This document shows, one piece after another, positions 1-8,282 of a stretch of DNA of 64,000 nucleotides. Every line of letters starts with the position of its first letter. Position 1 is the first letter of the stretch. The notes under the pieces were generated by a model that was given only the letters and a program-made list of their open reading frames with translations, was not told the origin of the DNA and did no database searches. The stretch lies in NCBI GenBank assembly GCA_018645325.1, contig JABGOU010000014.1, forward strand, positions 1 to 64,000, in the 5' to 3' direction. A program made the translations under genes and the position numbers. This stretch comes from Desulfobacula sp. Its GTDB lineage: Bacteria > Desulfobacterota > Desulfobacteria > Desulfobacterales > Desulfobacteraceae.

Positions 1-207
1 ATTACTGAATATACAAGGGAAGAAATCAAAGAAATAGTCATAATGATACGTCTGGAACTATATAACCAGGGTCTGTGTTGTGGCGCCAAAGCAATCCAAA
101 ATAAAATGGAAAAAGATGATATCGAACCAGTTCCGTCTGAAAGTACTATCGGGCGTATACTATCAAGCAATGGCTTGACTCATGGAAGAATCGGATTTTA
201 TGAATAA
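1..207 (+). pseudogene. Transposase/integrase N-terminal fragment
   Basis: An open frame enters from the left window edge and ends at TAA 205-207 (68 codons visible). The peptide includes LELYNQGLCCGAKAI, then PVPSESTIGRIL and NGLTHGR. This matches the helix-turn-helix part of integrase-core (DDE, IS481/IS3-like) transposases, in which this segment precedes the catalytic core. Here the frame stops right after the THGR segment and no DDE core follows, so this is a remnant. The next 230 bases have a different, GC-rich composition, which marks a junction. The family call rests on motif memory. The upstream part lies outside the window. Confidence 0.6.
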
Positions 208-511
208 TAGATTTTTACCAATTTATAATGGGGGCCAGCCCCCATGCCCCCTGTTGAGTTTAGCGCATTATCGACCAAAGTATGAGAAGGCAGTTAGGGA
301 AAGGCCGCACATGAAAGTACGGCCCTCATACTTCGGTCACCTTCTCGGCGCTCGGGTTGCTCTCCAGCATGGCCCTATCCTCCGGAAGGATAAATATAAA
401 AACCATAGTGAGATTTATTTTGCAAGTATTATTTAATGAAATTAACAGGTTATATTGAATGGAAAACGGGAATTTTAATTGTCGTTACAGGAAAAAAATA
501 ATTGTCGTTGA
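208..511. other. Gene-less GC-rich junction segment with nested inverted repeats
   Basis: No credible gene. The stretch at about 225-395 is clearly more GC-rich than its surroundings. It contains nested inverted repeats: AAGTATGAG (about 279) with CTCATACTT (about 324), enclosing GGCCG...CGGCC (about 303-323). An 84-codon frame crosses it but begins inside the transposase remnant and resembles no family I know. It looks like a scrap left by rearrangement between the transposase fragment and the broken gene to its right. Confidence 0.4.
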
Positions 512-1702
512 TCAACTCATCGTACCATTCAATGAAATATTGCCGATCCCCTGATCTATGCTGACAGAATCAGCGTTGCTGGAGCTCCATTCAAGGGTTG
601 ATGATCCATTGATAAATATGGTTTCAGGATCAGCGCTAATACTAACCATGAGTTCAGGTGCATTACCATCCGAGACCACTAAATCCACAGGAAAGCCTAT
701 TATCACTGATTTTTCCGGTTGCGGGTCCTGGCTGACTACATCGCCGGCTGGAACTGTGTTATTGTAAGCTGTGGTTATGGTGCCAACTGATAAACCGGCC
801 GAGACTATCTCGGCTTTGGCATTATTCAATGAAAACCCGATCACATCAGGTGTTATTACCATGGGAGGACTGTTTGTCTGAAAGGAAAAGCTGGAACCTT
901 TGTCCATACGTATTTTTTTTGCATATACTGAGCCTTCCAGACGGCTGTTTCGTTCAAATTTTACATCATCATTCGGCGCAAAAAGCCTGCCTCTTACTAT
1001 GGCATATTTTTTGATCTTTACATCCTTGAGAACATTTATGATGATATCTTGTGCAGTACCAGATCCAGCAGGTTCTATACGAATCCGACCTGAATTGCCG
1101 ATCTCAAATTTCTTTTCCACGTTAAGGGTGACCTGTCCTTTAGAAAGATCTACCACCACGGAAGCATCACGACTGATAAGCAGTTTTTTTATATAATAGG
1201 TTCCGCTTGAAAGACGCAGCTTAGCCAGTTTTTTAACCCTTACATTATTATAAGATCCCGGCATAAGGATTTGTGAACCCTTTTTGGGCACATTTATATC
1301 AGGCCCATTTGCTGAAAACGATAGCGTGGGAAGTGCGATTTTTAAAAGGCTTGCCTGTTCATTTGTGGTTCCCAGTACTATCAATTGGCCTTTGCCATGG
1401 AGTTTCTTATTGGTAGTGATGTTTCCGTTAATGGTGATGTCGCCTTTGATGTCAATTTTGCCTATGGCGCTAAGGTTCCCTGTAATGGTTCCACTTACTT
1501 TTTTCCCAATCATTATCTTGTTGTTTGAGCCCACATGACCAACAGAGGCTTTTATTTCCTTAAGCTTGACTTCTTTTTCAGCGTAAAGAACAAAGTCGTT
1601 AAGCAAAGGATTTTCTGCTGCGAATGCGGAAAAAGGTATTGAAATAATAAAAACAAAAATAATCGGAATAATGGCTGATATGCCAAAAAGGATATTCTTC
1701 AT
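512..1702 (-). CDS. Secreted PASTA-domain protein, probably C-terminally truncated
   Basis: 396 residues, exported. Residues 1-28 are a Sec signal peptide (MKNILF..., hydrophobic core, cleavage after AFA). Residues 60-270 contain short repeated beta strands (GTITGN, GDITING, GNITTN) like the right-handed beta structure of polymer-forming or DUF7305-type surface proteins. Residues 285-350 are a PASTA domain (VIGFSLNNAKAEIVSAGLSVG, then VVSQDPQPE). The end starts an Ig-like stretch (ADPETIFINGSSTLEWSSSNADSVSID). In related proteins that stretch runs on for tens of residues, but here it stops at NGTMS. The start is set by AGGAG a few bases before ATG 1702. The abrupt stop beside a transposase fragment suggests the 3' end was replaced. 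The function is probably at the cell surface; the ligand is unknown. Confidence 0.75.
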   Translation of the reverse strand: MKNILFGISAIIPIIFVFIISIPFSAFAAENPLLNDFVLYAEKEVKLKEIKASVGHVGSNNKIMIGKKVSGTITGNLSAIGKIDIKGDITINGNITTNKKLHGKGQLIVLGTTNEQASLLKIALPTLSFSANGPDINVPKKGSQILMPGSYNNVRVKKLAKLRLSSGTYYIKKLLISRDASVVVDLSKGQVTLNVEKKFEIGNSGRIRIEPAGSGTAQDIIINVLKDVKIKKYAIVRGRLFAPNDDVKFERNSRLEGSVYAKKIRMDKGSSFSFQTNSPPMVITPDVIGFSLNNAKAEIVSAGLSVGTITTAYNNTVPAGDVVSQDPQPEKSVIIGFPVDLVVSDGNAPELMVSISADPETIFINGSSTLEWSSSNADSVSIDQGIGNISLNGTMS

Positions 1703-2301
1703 AACATGATTCTCCTAAGATATGCTTGTTACAAAAATTAATATATACCTTAAAATAATCAGCTGGTTATCGGATGGAAAGGACTATGCGTTGTCAATTG
1801 TTTCCAAATACTATAATTATGGAAGAATCCTGGATCGTAACACTCACAATAGGGTCTGTTCAAGAAGTCAACAAATTATTTTCGGCAGGTATTAGAATCT
1901 ACATCCTGATAATTTCTATCCGCATATCCTTTTTTCCAACTGCGTGTAAATTTGAGAGAATTTACTTTCGCAACATACCAGGACAAATATTAGCTGTCAA
2001 TTGCTATTATAGCGATTTTTCAAAATAACTTTTTGCCTGAAGCCATTTTTTGATTTCTTTTTGGATTGTCAATTACATCCAAGACGGCTTGATACAAGTA
2101 TTTTTACGTAATGCCCCTTCTCCAACCTGGCAGTTGTGAATTTAATTTTCTTTACATGATTCATAATTGCTGCTAAAAAATTATTTATTAAACTCTGATT
2201 CAGAACCTGCAACATTTCACTGGGTTTCTTATTATATGTACTTAGATATCAATCTATTGAAAGAAATACGGGCAACCGGTTAATTACTTGTGAGGCTAAA
2301 A
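1703..2301. other. Gene-less AT-rich region
   Basis: About 600 bases without a convincing gene on either strand. The longest frame (1774-2028, plus) has no family resemblance and no ribosome site. No hairpin, array or repeat was recognised. It holds the promoter regions of the leftward PASTA gene and probably of the small rightward gene. Confidence 0.4.
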
Positions 2302-2637
2302 ATGAAAAAAGACGGTGGATTGATTATAAACTGGCAGCTTCATCATCTGAGTTTACCGGATATAGAGGGATTCAAAGAGGAATTCCAGACTAGTTTCCCC
2401 GGCGTTTTGCTTGATCCTGGACCTCTGAAGTTCAGTGGTACTGTTGTTGAAGATTCAGCCGGCAGATATAAACCTGGATGGCATATGATCTCATCGTATA
2501 TCTGTTCGATTGATCGAAAAAGAGGAATTATTGAAACAATGAATACCATTTACAAAGTTATTGATGAGGGCAATGATGAACTGCCGGATATGGGTAACGA
2601 TATTTTAAATATTTTATACAAAGATCCCAAAAAATAA
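2302..2637 (+). CDS. Small hypothetical protein (DUF6957-like?)
   Basis: 111 residues from ATG 2302, which has GAGG seven bases upstream. The in-frame GTG at 2290 overlaps that ribosome site and is less likely. No signal peptide or membrane segment is seen. The middle (VVEDSAGRYKPGWHMISSY, then RKRGIIETMNTIYKVI) resembles DUF6957 proteins, where a 'W/H...SS...ETxNTVY' pattern recurs; this is from memory and not firm. Genes of that kind are often small accessory genes near mobile DNA or secreted effectors. The neighbours are worn accessory DNA to the left and an unrelated dehydrogenase to the right. No function is proposed. Confidence 0.55.
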   Translation: MKKDGGLIINWQLHHLSLPDIEGFKEEFQTSFPGVLLDPGPLKFSGTVVEDSAGRYKPGWHMISSYICSIDRKRGIIETMNTIYKVIDEGNDELPDMGNDILNILYKDPKK

Positions 2638-2651
2638 TAGCGGATAAATCT

Positions 2652-2822
2652 GTGCAAATATTGGAAAGAACTGTTTTGGAAAAAAAATTTTCCGAATTTA
2701 AAGGTGTTGACCGGTTAATATTTGTTAATCAAATTGCATATAATCAGAGAACTGCCAAGCAAAGGGCAAGCGATGCATATTTTCATCAAAATTTTAAAAA
2801 TGATGGGAATATGCATCAGTAA
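2652..2822 (+). CDS. Possible very small ORF (56 aa)
   Basis: A GTG-initiated frame of 56 codons starts 14 bases after the preceding gene. Its residue mix looks protein-like (KKFSEFKGVDRLIFVNQIAY, then QRTAKQRASDAYFHQN). There is no clear ribosome site and no recognised family. It could be a translationally coupled partner of the preceding small gene, a degraded gene end, or chance. I see nothing in the remaining 247 bases before the next gene (2823-3069). Confidence 0.25.
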   Translation: MQILERTVLEKKFSEFKGVDRLIFVNQIAYNQRTAKQRASDAYFHQNFKNDGNMHQ

Positions 2823-3069
2823 AATCCTGATCCTCAAAATAAATCCCCGTATGTTAAAGGACTTCAAGGGTGCTGTATTTAAAAATTGCCACCTAAGGCC
2901 TTGTAATATCATATCAATTTTATAATAAATATCTTTAAATCGTTTTGGTTGATCTGAAAATAAATATTTTGGTACGTCTGTTGCAGCTCTGATTTCATCG
3001 TACTTTATTAATTTGAAACTTTGTAACCGGCATAGGGTTCAGATAAAAATGTGCCAGAAAGGATTTTAA

Positions 3070-5514
3070 ATGACAACAACATTACCGAGTCAGGCCCAGA
3101 TTGTAATCATTGGCGGCGGGATCGTCGGGTGCAGCACTGCCTATCACTTAACCAAAATAGGATTCAAGGATGTACTTTTGCTGGAGCGTAAAGAACTCGG
3201 CTGCGGCACCACCTTTGCCGCAGCAGGATTGCTGGCCCAGTTAAGGCAGAATCAGGAGATGACCAATTTGGCAAAATATGCCACTGAACTCTATTCCACC
3301 CTGGGGGATGAGACAGGTATGAATATCGATTTTTTCAGGACAGGCGCCATCGGTGTCTGCCAGACCAAAGACAGGCGACTGGAGTGGCTTCGCGGTGCTG
3401 CCATGGCAAAGGCCTTTGGTATTGAAATGCATGAAATCGATCTCAAAGAAGCGGAAGATATGGTTCCCGGAATGAGTACAAAGGGATTGAAAGCTGCCTT
3501 TTATCTTCCCAATGACGGCCAGGTGGATCCCATCGGTGCGACCACTGCACTTGCCAAAGGGGCAAAAATGGGCGGAGCCGTCATCGTTGAAAACTGCAAG
3601 GTCACTGATATTAAAACAGCCCATGGAGAGATTACAGGGGTTGTCACGGAACACGGTGAGGTGAAATGTCAGTATCTCATAAATTGTGCCGGTATGTGGG
3701 GGCGCGATATCGGTAAAATGGTGAATGTCAGTATTCCCCTTCATGCGGCAGAGCACATGCACGCCATTACCATGCCCATTAAGGGGTTGAAAAAATATTT
3801 CCCGACAGTCCGGGATTTTGACGGGGTTACCTATTTTAGAGAGGAATCCGGTGGAATCCTTCTAGGAGGATTTGAAAAGGTTGCCAAGCCCTGGGGAATG
3901 AAAGGAATCCCTGAGGATTGGAAATTTACTGAACTGGCAGAAGACTGGGATCAGTTTGAAGTATTTATGGAGTGTGGCTTTGAACGGTTTCCCGTGCTGG
4001 AAGATGCAAGAATCAGACACCTTGAAGTCTGTGCCGAAAGCTTCACCCCTGACAATGCCTTTATGGTGGGCGAAGTGCCGGGCGTTAAAAATTTCTTTGT
4101 GGGATGCGGAATGAACTCTGTCGGTATTGCAGGTTCTGCGGGAACAGGCCGTGCGATTGCACAATGGATTTCTCAAGGATATCCTGAAGAACAGCTCTGG
4201 CCCGTTGATGTCCGAAGGTATTTTCCCTGGCAAAGCAATTCCAAATACCTTCATGACAGAGTGATTGAATCGGTCGGTATTCTCTATGAACACCACTATC
4301 CAAACCGTCAGAGGACCACGGCCCGACCGGTTATCTGTTCACCAGTACATGACCGCCTCAAGGAAAACGGCGCCTGCTTTTCCATGATTGCCGGCTGGGA
4401 AAGGGCGGACTGGTTTGCACCCGAAGGCGTAGAACCTGTTCATCAATATGATTGGAAATCTCCAAACTGGCTGCCTTACCAGGAGGAAGAGCACCTGGCA
4501 GTCCGGCACGGGGTGGGCATGTATGATTTGAGTTCCATGGGAAATCTATGGGTCCAGGGTAAGGATGCACCGTCTGTTCTGCAATACCTTTGCGCCAATG
4601 ACATAGATGTTGAAATCGGCAAGGTCATATATACTCCCATGACAAATGACCGGGGCGGATTTGAGACGGATGTGACGGTAACAAGGCTGGATCGAGAGAC
4701 CTTTTTTATCGTCACTGCCGCCGGTACGACCATCCGGGATCTGGATTATATCAAACGCCGGATCCCAGAGGATGCTCAATGTACCATCACCGATGTTACC
4801 CATGGGTATGCCATGCTTGGCGTCATGGGACCAAAATCCAGAGATCTTCTAAAGGCCCTTACAAATGCTGACCTTTCCAACCATACTTTTGCCTACGGTA
4901 CTGCACAAACCATTGACCTTGCCTATGCAAGGGTGCTGGCCGTGAGAATGTCCTATGTCGGTGAACTGGGATGGGAATTGTATATCCCGTCATTTTTTAC
5001 GGTTCCGGTTTTTGATGCCATCATGGAAGAAGGAACCCGGCATGGCCTGAAACTGGTTGGAATGCAGGCAGTGAATTCGCTCCGGCTTGAAACAGGATTC
5101 CGGCACTGGGAGTCGGACATTACACCCGATGAAAACCCTTATGAAGCGGGCCTGGGGTTCGGTGTCAAACTCCACAAGGGGGATTTTATCGGGAAAGCAG
5201 CACTTGCTTCACAAAAATCAGCTGCGCTTACCCGCAAGCTTGTCATGTTCACACTGGATGATCCAGAGGTCATGCTGTATGGAGGTGAGCCCATTTATCG
5301 GAATGGGGAATATATCAGCACAACCACATCCGGGACCTATGGGTTTGAAGTCGGAACAGCCGTTGCCATGGGGTATTTGAAAAATCCCGATGGCATCACC
5401 CTGGAGTGGATGAAACAGGGGAAATACGAAATTATGGTTGAGGGAAGACCGGTTCCCGCCACCCTGGTTTCAGGTTCTCCTTATGATCCTGAAAATCTGC
5501 GGGTTAAAATGTAA
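3070..5514 (+). CDS. FAD-dependent dimethylglycine/sarcosine dehydrogenase-like protein (DAO-GcvT fusion)
   Basis: 814 residues, the usual length for the family. Residues 8-370 are a D-amino-acid-oxidase fold with the FAD motif VIIGGGIVGCSTAYHL. Residues 375-430 are the FAO_M linker. Residues 435-700 are a GcvT aminomethyltransferase domain and 710-805 the GcvT C-terminal barrel. The family demethylates N-methyl amines such as dimethylglycine, sarcosine or betaine derivatives and passes the one-carbon unit to tetrahydrofolate. In mitochondrial DMGDH a His in a 'WHAAG' motif binds FAD covalently. The matching position here reads TTFAAAG with Phe49, so the FAD is probably not covalently held. 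The gene stands alone, with AAAGG before ATG 3070. The exact substrate cannot be told; betaine breakdown in a sulfate reducer is a reasonable guess. Confidence 0.85.
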   Translation: MTTTLPSQAQIVIIGGGIVGCSTAYHLTKIGFKDVLLLERKELGCGTTFAAAGLLAQLRQNQEMTNLAKYATELYSTLGDETGMNIDFFRTGAIGVCQTKDRRLEWLRGAAMAKAFGIEMHEIDLKEAEDMVPGMSTKGLKAAFYLPNDGQVDPIGATTALAKGAKMGGAVIVENCKVTDIKTAHGEITGVVTEHGEVKCQYLINCAGMWGRDIGKMVNVSIPLHAAEHMHAITMPIKGLKKYFPTVRDFDGVTYFREESGGILLGGFEKVAKPWGMKGIPEDWKFTELAEDWDQFEVFMECGFERFPVLEDARIRHLEVCAESFTPDNAFMVGEVPGVKNFFVGCGMNSVGIAGSAGTGRAIAQWISQGYPEEQLWPVDVRRYFPWQSNSKYLHDRVIESVGILYEHHYPNRQRTTARPVICSPVHDRLKENGACFSMIAGWERADWFAPEGVEPVHQYDWKSPNWLPYQEEEHLAVRHGVGMYDLSSMGNLWVQGKDAPSVLQYLCANDIDVEIGKVIYTPMTNDRGGFETDVTVTRLDRETFFIVTAAGTTIRDLDYIKRRIPEDAQCTITDVTHGYAMLGVMGPKSRDLLKALTNADLSNHTFAYGTAQTIDLAYARVLAVRMSYVGELGWELYIPSFFTVPVFDAIMEEGTRHGLKLVGMQAVNSLRLETGFRHWESDITPDENPYEAGLGFGVKLHKGDFIGKAALASQKSAALTRKLVMFTLDDPEVMLYGGEPIYRNGEYISTTTSGTYGFEVGTAVAMGYLKNPDGITLEWMKQGKYEIMVEGRPVPATLVSGSPYDPENLRVKM

Positions 5515-5640
5515 ATATGTCGTGTTTTCACAACGCTGCCGGACAGGATGAATCAGCTTCCAAAATGTAAAGTTATTTTTGAGTGGACCCTAAGGGTTTA
5601 ACCTGGCAAGCACCCTGACAACCACCTTACCTGAAAAAAC

Positions 5641-5671
5641 CCTGGCAGCACGCAACTGCCGGGCAGTTTTT
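5641..5671 (+). terminator. Candidate rho-independent terminator
   Basis: CCTGGCAG, a 7-base loop and CTGCCGGG form an 8-bp stem with one G-T pair. CAGTTTTTG follows. It lies about 125 bases after the dehydrogenase stop, so it would close a long 3' untranslated tail. Confidence 0.4.
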
Positions 5672-5695
5672 GAAGCAAGTACGGGATAAAATCTT

Positions 5696-5782
5696 TTGAC
5701 ATTTTTAATAAGTTCATTGTAATGTCAAGAAAAAGGGGTCTGATGGGGTGATAAAAACGCAAAAATTATTGCGCGATACCCC
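5696..5782 (+). promoter_or_regulatory. Sigma70-like promoter with overlapping inverted repeat and leader hairpin
   Basis: TTGACA at 5696-5701, a 16-base spacer and TGTAAT at 5718-5723 make a good sigma70-type promoter for the diguanylate cyclase gene. The -35 and -10 boxes lie in an inverted repeat, TTGACAT (5696-5702) with ATGTCAA (5722-5728), which could be an operator. Further down, CGCAA/TTGCG (5758-5762 and 5769-5773) lies inside GGGGT/ACCCC (5745-5749 and 5778-5782), a leader stem-loop. No riboswitch class was recognised. Confidence 0.45.
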
Positions 5783-5808
5783 GTGACAAGCACTTGGGGC
5801 ATGATATA

Positions 5809-6999
5809 ATGGAATTTCAAAAAATAGATCTTAAAGACACAAATATCACTGATATTTTCAGACTGGAAGATCTCCAGCAACTCCAGGATGCTTTTTCAAA
5901 GGCCAATAATATTGCATCCACCATTACTGATCTTGAGGGTAATGCTATCACAGAACCCAGCAGCCACACCACTGTGTGCGCCCTGGTCCGCAAGACAAAA
6001 AAGGGCCTTGATAAGTGCAGAAAATCGGGCAGAACTCTTGGACTCATGTCCCTGAAACAGGAACAGCCCTCTTATATGAAATGCCAGAGCCTGGGATTTT
6101 TTGATGCAGCTGCCCCCATTGTTATCGGCGGGATTCACATGGCCAACTGGCTCATCGGCCAGAACTGCATCGGGGATGTGGATGAAGACAGAATTGTCTG
6201 CTATGCCGAGGAAATAGGCGCAGATAAAGAACAAATGCTTCAGGCTTTTAGGCAAATGACTGTTATTTCCGAAGAGGAATTCAAGCAAAAACTTGATTTT
6301 CTCTGGCTTCTGGCACACCAGATAGCTGTATTGTCCTACCGGAACTTAAGCTATAAAAAGATGGTAACCCTGCTGGAAAAGTCCCAGCTGCGGCTCAAGG
6401 AATATAAGGATAACCTAGAAAAAACAGTGAAACTCAGGACCCGGGAGCTGACCCAGGCCCTTGATGAAATCAAGCAGATATCAGTAAGAGACGGACTCAC
6501 CGGCTGTTACAACCGCCGGTATATCAATGAACACTTTCCAAAGGAATTCAGCCGGGCCAAACGGTATAAAAACCCCATCTCCATCATCATGTGCGATATT
6601 GATTTCTTTAAAAAGGTCAACGATACTTATGGCCACCAGTGCGGCGATTATGTGCTCAAAGAGGTGGCTTTAGCACTCCAGTTATCCTTTAGAAAGGATA
6701 TCGACTGGGTAGGCCGTTATGGGGGAGAGGAGTTCCTGATCGTTTTACCATTCACAAGTATCAGGAGTGCAGTCATTATTTCCGAGCGGGTTAAAAAAGC
6801 AGTTCAGGATTTGCCGCTGGAGTATGATAAAAAGCAGATGTCCGTTACTGCCAGTTTTGGTGTGAGCGGCATGGACCAGTGGGACTTGTCTGAAGACCTG
6901 ACATGGGAGACCATTTTAAACAGCTCTGATATCTATCTTTACAAGGCCAAGGATGAGGGCCGCAACCGGATTGAGTTCGGCCCTGCCATGAAAAAATAG
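5809..6999 (+). CDS. PocR-domain diguanylate cyclase (GGDEF)
   Basis: 396 residues from ATG 5809, with GGGG ten bases upstream; a longer TTG start at 5794 is less likely. Residues 15-180 are a PocR sensory domain (LQDAFSKANNIASTITD, THTTVCALVR-like Cys-containing core, KCRKSG), a module that binds small hydrocarbon-derived ligands in PocR. Residues 190-230 are coiled coil. Residues 235-390 are a GGDEF domain with active-site GGEEF in GRYGGEEFLIV, so it should make cyclic di-GMP. The inhibitory I-site RxxD is not canonical: five residues before GGEEF the sequence is KDID. The protein is cytoplasmic, with no membrane segment. It is transcribed alone and converges on the beta-oxidation operon. 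Confidence 0.88.
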   Translation: MEFQKIDLKDTNITDIFRLEDLQQLQDAFSKANNIASTITDLEGNAITEPSSHTTVCALVRKTKKGLDKCRKSGRTLGLMSLKQEQPSYMKCQSLGFFDAAAPIVIGGIHMANWLIGQNCIGDVDEDRIVCYAEEIGADKEQMLQAFRQMTVISEEEFKQKLDFLWLLAHQIAVLSYRNLSYKKMVTLLEKSQLRLKEYKDNLEKTVKLRTRELTQALDEIKQISVRDGLTGCYNRRYINEHFPKEFSRAKRYKNPISIIMCDIDFFKKVNDTYGHQCGDYVLKEVALALQLSFRKDIDWVGRYGGEEFLIVLPFTSIRSAVIISERVKKAVQDLPLEYDKKQMSVTASFGVSGMDQWDLSEDLTWETILNSSDIYLYKAKDEGRNRIEFGPAMKK

Positions 7000-7057
7000 G
7001 GTTGTTTTGAACAAAAAGTAAACTCGCATATTTAATTGTCAGGGTCCCCAATAATTA

Positions 7058-8179
7058 CTATAGGGCCCATTGATCCGGTGTACTGTTTTTAAACTTTTCA
7101 GGCATATTAAAAAGGCCTGCATTACAAACAAGGGCAATCATTTCTTTTGTTTTTTCCATTCCCATATTGTTCATCATTGTAAAGGGGCCCTGGGGCCACG
7201 CAAGGGCGGTTTTGATCCCCAATTCCAGATCAGCAGCCGATACAATTTCCTTTTGAACAAGATGGGTTGAAATGGTAAAGATGGTTCCTAAAAGGGCATC
7301 CATAACCTTCTGCCGGGCATTTTTATCTTCAACAATAGAGCCATCTTCAAGATTCCAGTTTGATCCGCTGTTAAAACAGGTTTCCAATTGTTCCGGAACT
7401 TTTGGGTATCCCACATCTGATTGGTTGAGATAGTCATACATGGAGTTTGCCGCATGAAAGGCTGTTCCCAGTCCCGACATGTTCTGGACCCACATGATAC
7501 CGAACCTCACACCCAAAGCTTGTTTTGATATATCATCCAGGCTGGCTACATTATAATCTCCGTAAAAAGAATTCAATACCATATAGCTTGATATGAATAC
7601 GGGGTTAATGGCAAACCCCGGGAAATCCTTTACAGAAATGACAGTTTTTTTGTTTTTTAAAGCAAATTCATTAACGGCATTAAAGGTGTCATCACTGGTC
7701 TTTTTTTGCCGGATGACTTCCACAAGACGGTTCACGTTGGCTGGAAAAAAATAATGGAGACCTGCAGTACGGGCAGGGTTTGAAACTTTTTCCATAACTT
7801 TTTCAATGAGGAAAGTTGAAGTATTGCTCACCATTATGGTGTCTTCAGGGCAAATATCAGACAATTCCCCAAATATTTTTATTTTCAGCTCCAGATTTTC
7901 AACTGCTGCCTCAATGATAAGATCACATGCTTTTAAATCTTCATATTGCGGGGTCCCTTTTATTCTCCCTGCAATCTCATCCATATCTTCCTGGGTGATC
8001 TTGTTTTTTGCCACCCGTTTGTTCAAAGCCTTGATCACCCAAGTGTCATACATTGATTGAACAAGGTCCTTATTTAATTCTTTAAAAATGACATTATATC
8101 CTGAAGAGGCGGCATTAATACCAATGGCTGCTCCCATAACGCCAAATCCTATTATTCCGACGGTTTTAATTTCTTTCAT
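7058..8179 (-). CDS. 3-hydroxyacyl-CoA dehydrogenase
   Basis: 373 residues. It oxidises 3-hydroxyacyl-CoA to 3-ketoacyl-CoA with NAD. The N-terminal Rossmann domain begins VGIIGFGVMGAAIG (residues 7-20). The active-site region reads SNTST and then GLHYFFPANVNRLVEV, with the catalytic His in GLHYFF. The C-terminal 3HCDH domains follow (KDFPGFAINPVF; LGIKTALAWPQGPFTMMN). ATG 8179 has AGGAG upstream. It is the last gene of the leftward catabolic operon, about 100 bases after the thiolase gene. It lacks a fused hydratase, which is supplied separately by the gene at 9489-10436. Chain specificity is unknown. Confidence 0.88.
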   Translation of the reverse strand: MKEIKTVGIIGFGVMGAAIGINAASSGYNVIFKELNKDLVQSMYDTWVIKALNKRVAKNKITQEDMDEIAGRIKGTPQYEDLKACDLIIEAAVENLELKIKIFGELSDICPEDTIMVSNTSTFLIEKVMEKVSNPARTAGLHYFFPANVNRLVEVIRQKKTSDDTFNAVNEFALKNKKTVISVKDFPGFAINPVFISSYMVLNSFYGDYNVASLDDISKQALGVRFGIMWVQNMSGLGTAFHAANSMYDYLNQSDVGYPKVPEQLETCFNSGSNWNLEDGSIVEDKNARQKVMDALLGTIFTISTHLVQKEIVSAADLELGIKTALAWPQGPFTMMNNMGMEKTKEMIALVCNAGLFNMPEKFKNSTPDQWAL

Positions 8180-8225
8180 TTTGTTTCTCCTGCTTGGCTC
8201 CCTGCCATATATCTAATTAGTGTTT

Positions 8226-8241
8226 GGGTGAAAACTCACCC
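8226..8241. other. Small perfect hairpin between thiolase and hydroxyacyl-CoA dehydrogenase genes
   Basis: GGGTGA, loop AAAC and TCACCC form a perfect 6-bp stem in the 103-base gap between two operon genes. The lead-in TAGTGTTTG recurs at about 56210, so it may be the end of another worn repeat family. No U-run follows in either direction, so it is not an evident terminator. Confidence 0.3.
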
Positions 8242-8282
8242 ATCTACTGCGTTGCATCAAAGGCCAAATAGTACGCCTCAAA

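Noticed and set aside
182-436. 84-codon plus-strand frame near the left end
   Set aside because: It starts inside the transposase remnant, crosses a composition break and resembles no protein family.
1774-2028. 84-codon plus-strand frame in the gap after the PASTA gene
   Set aside because: No ribosome site, no family resemblance, AT-rich random-looking composition.
8217-8282. TAGTGTTTG segment considered as a second MITE family together with about 56210
   Set aside because: Only some ten bases are shared, without arms or terminal repeats at the second place.
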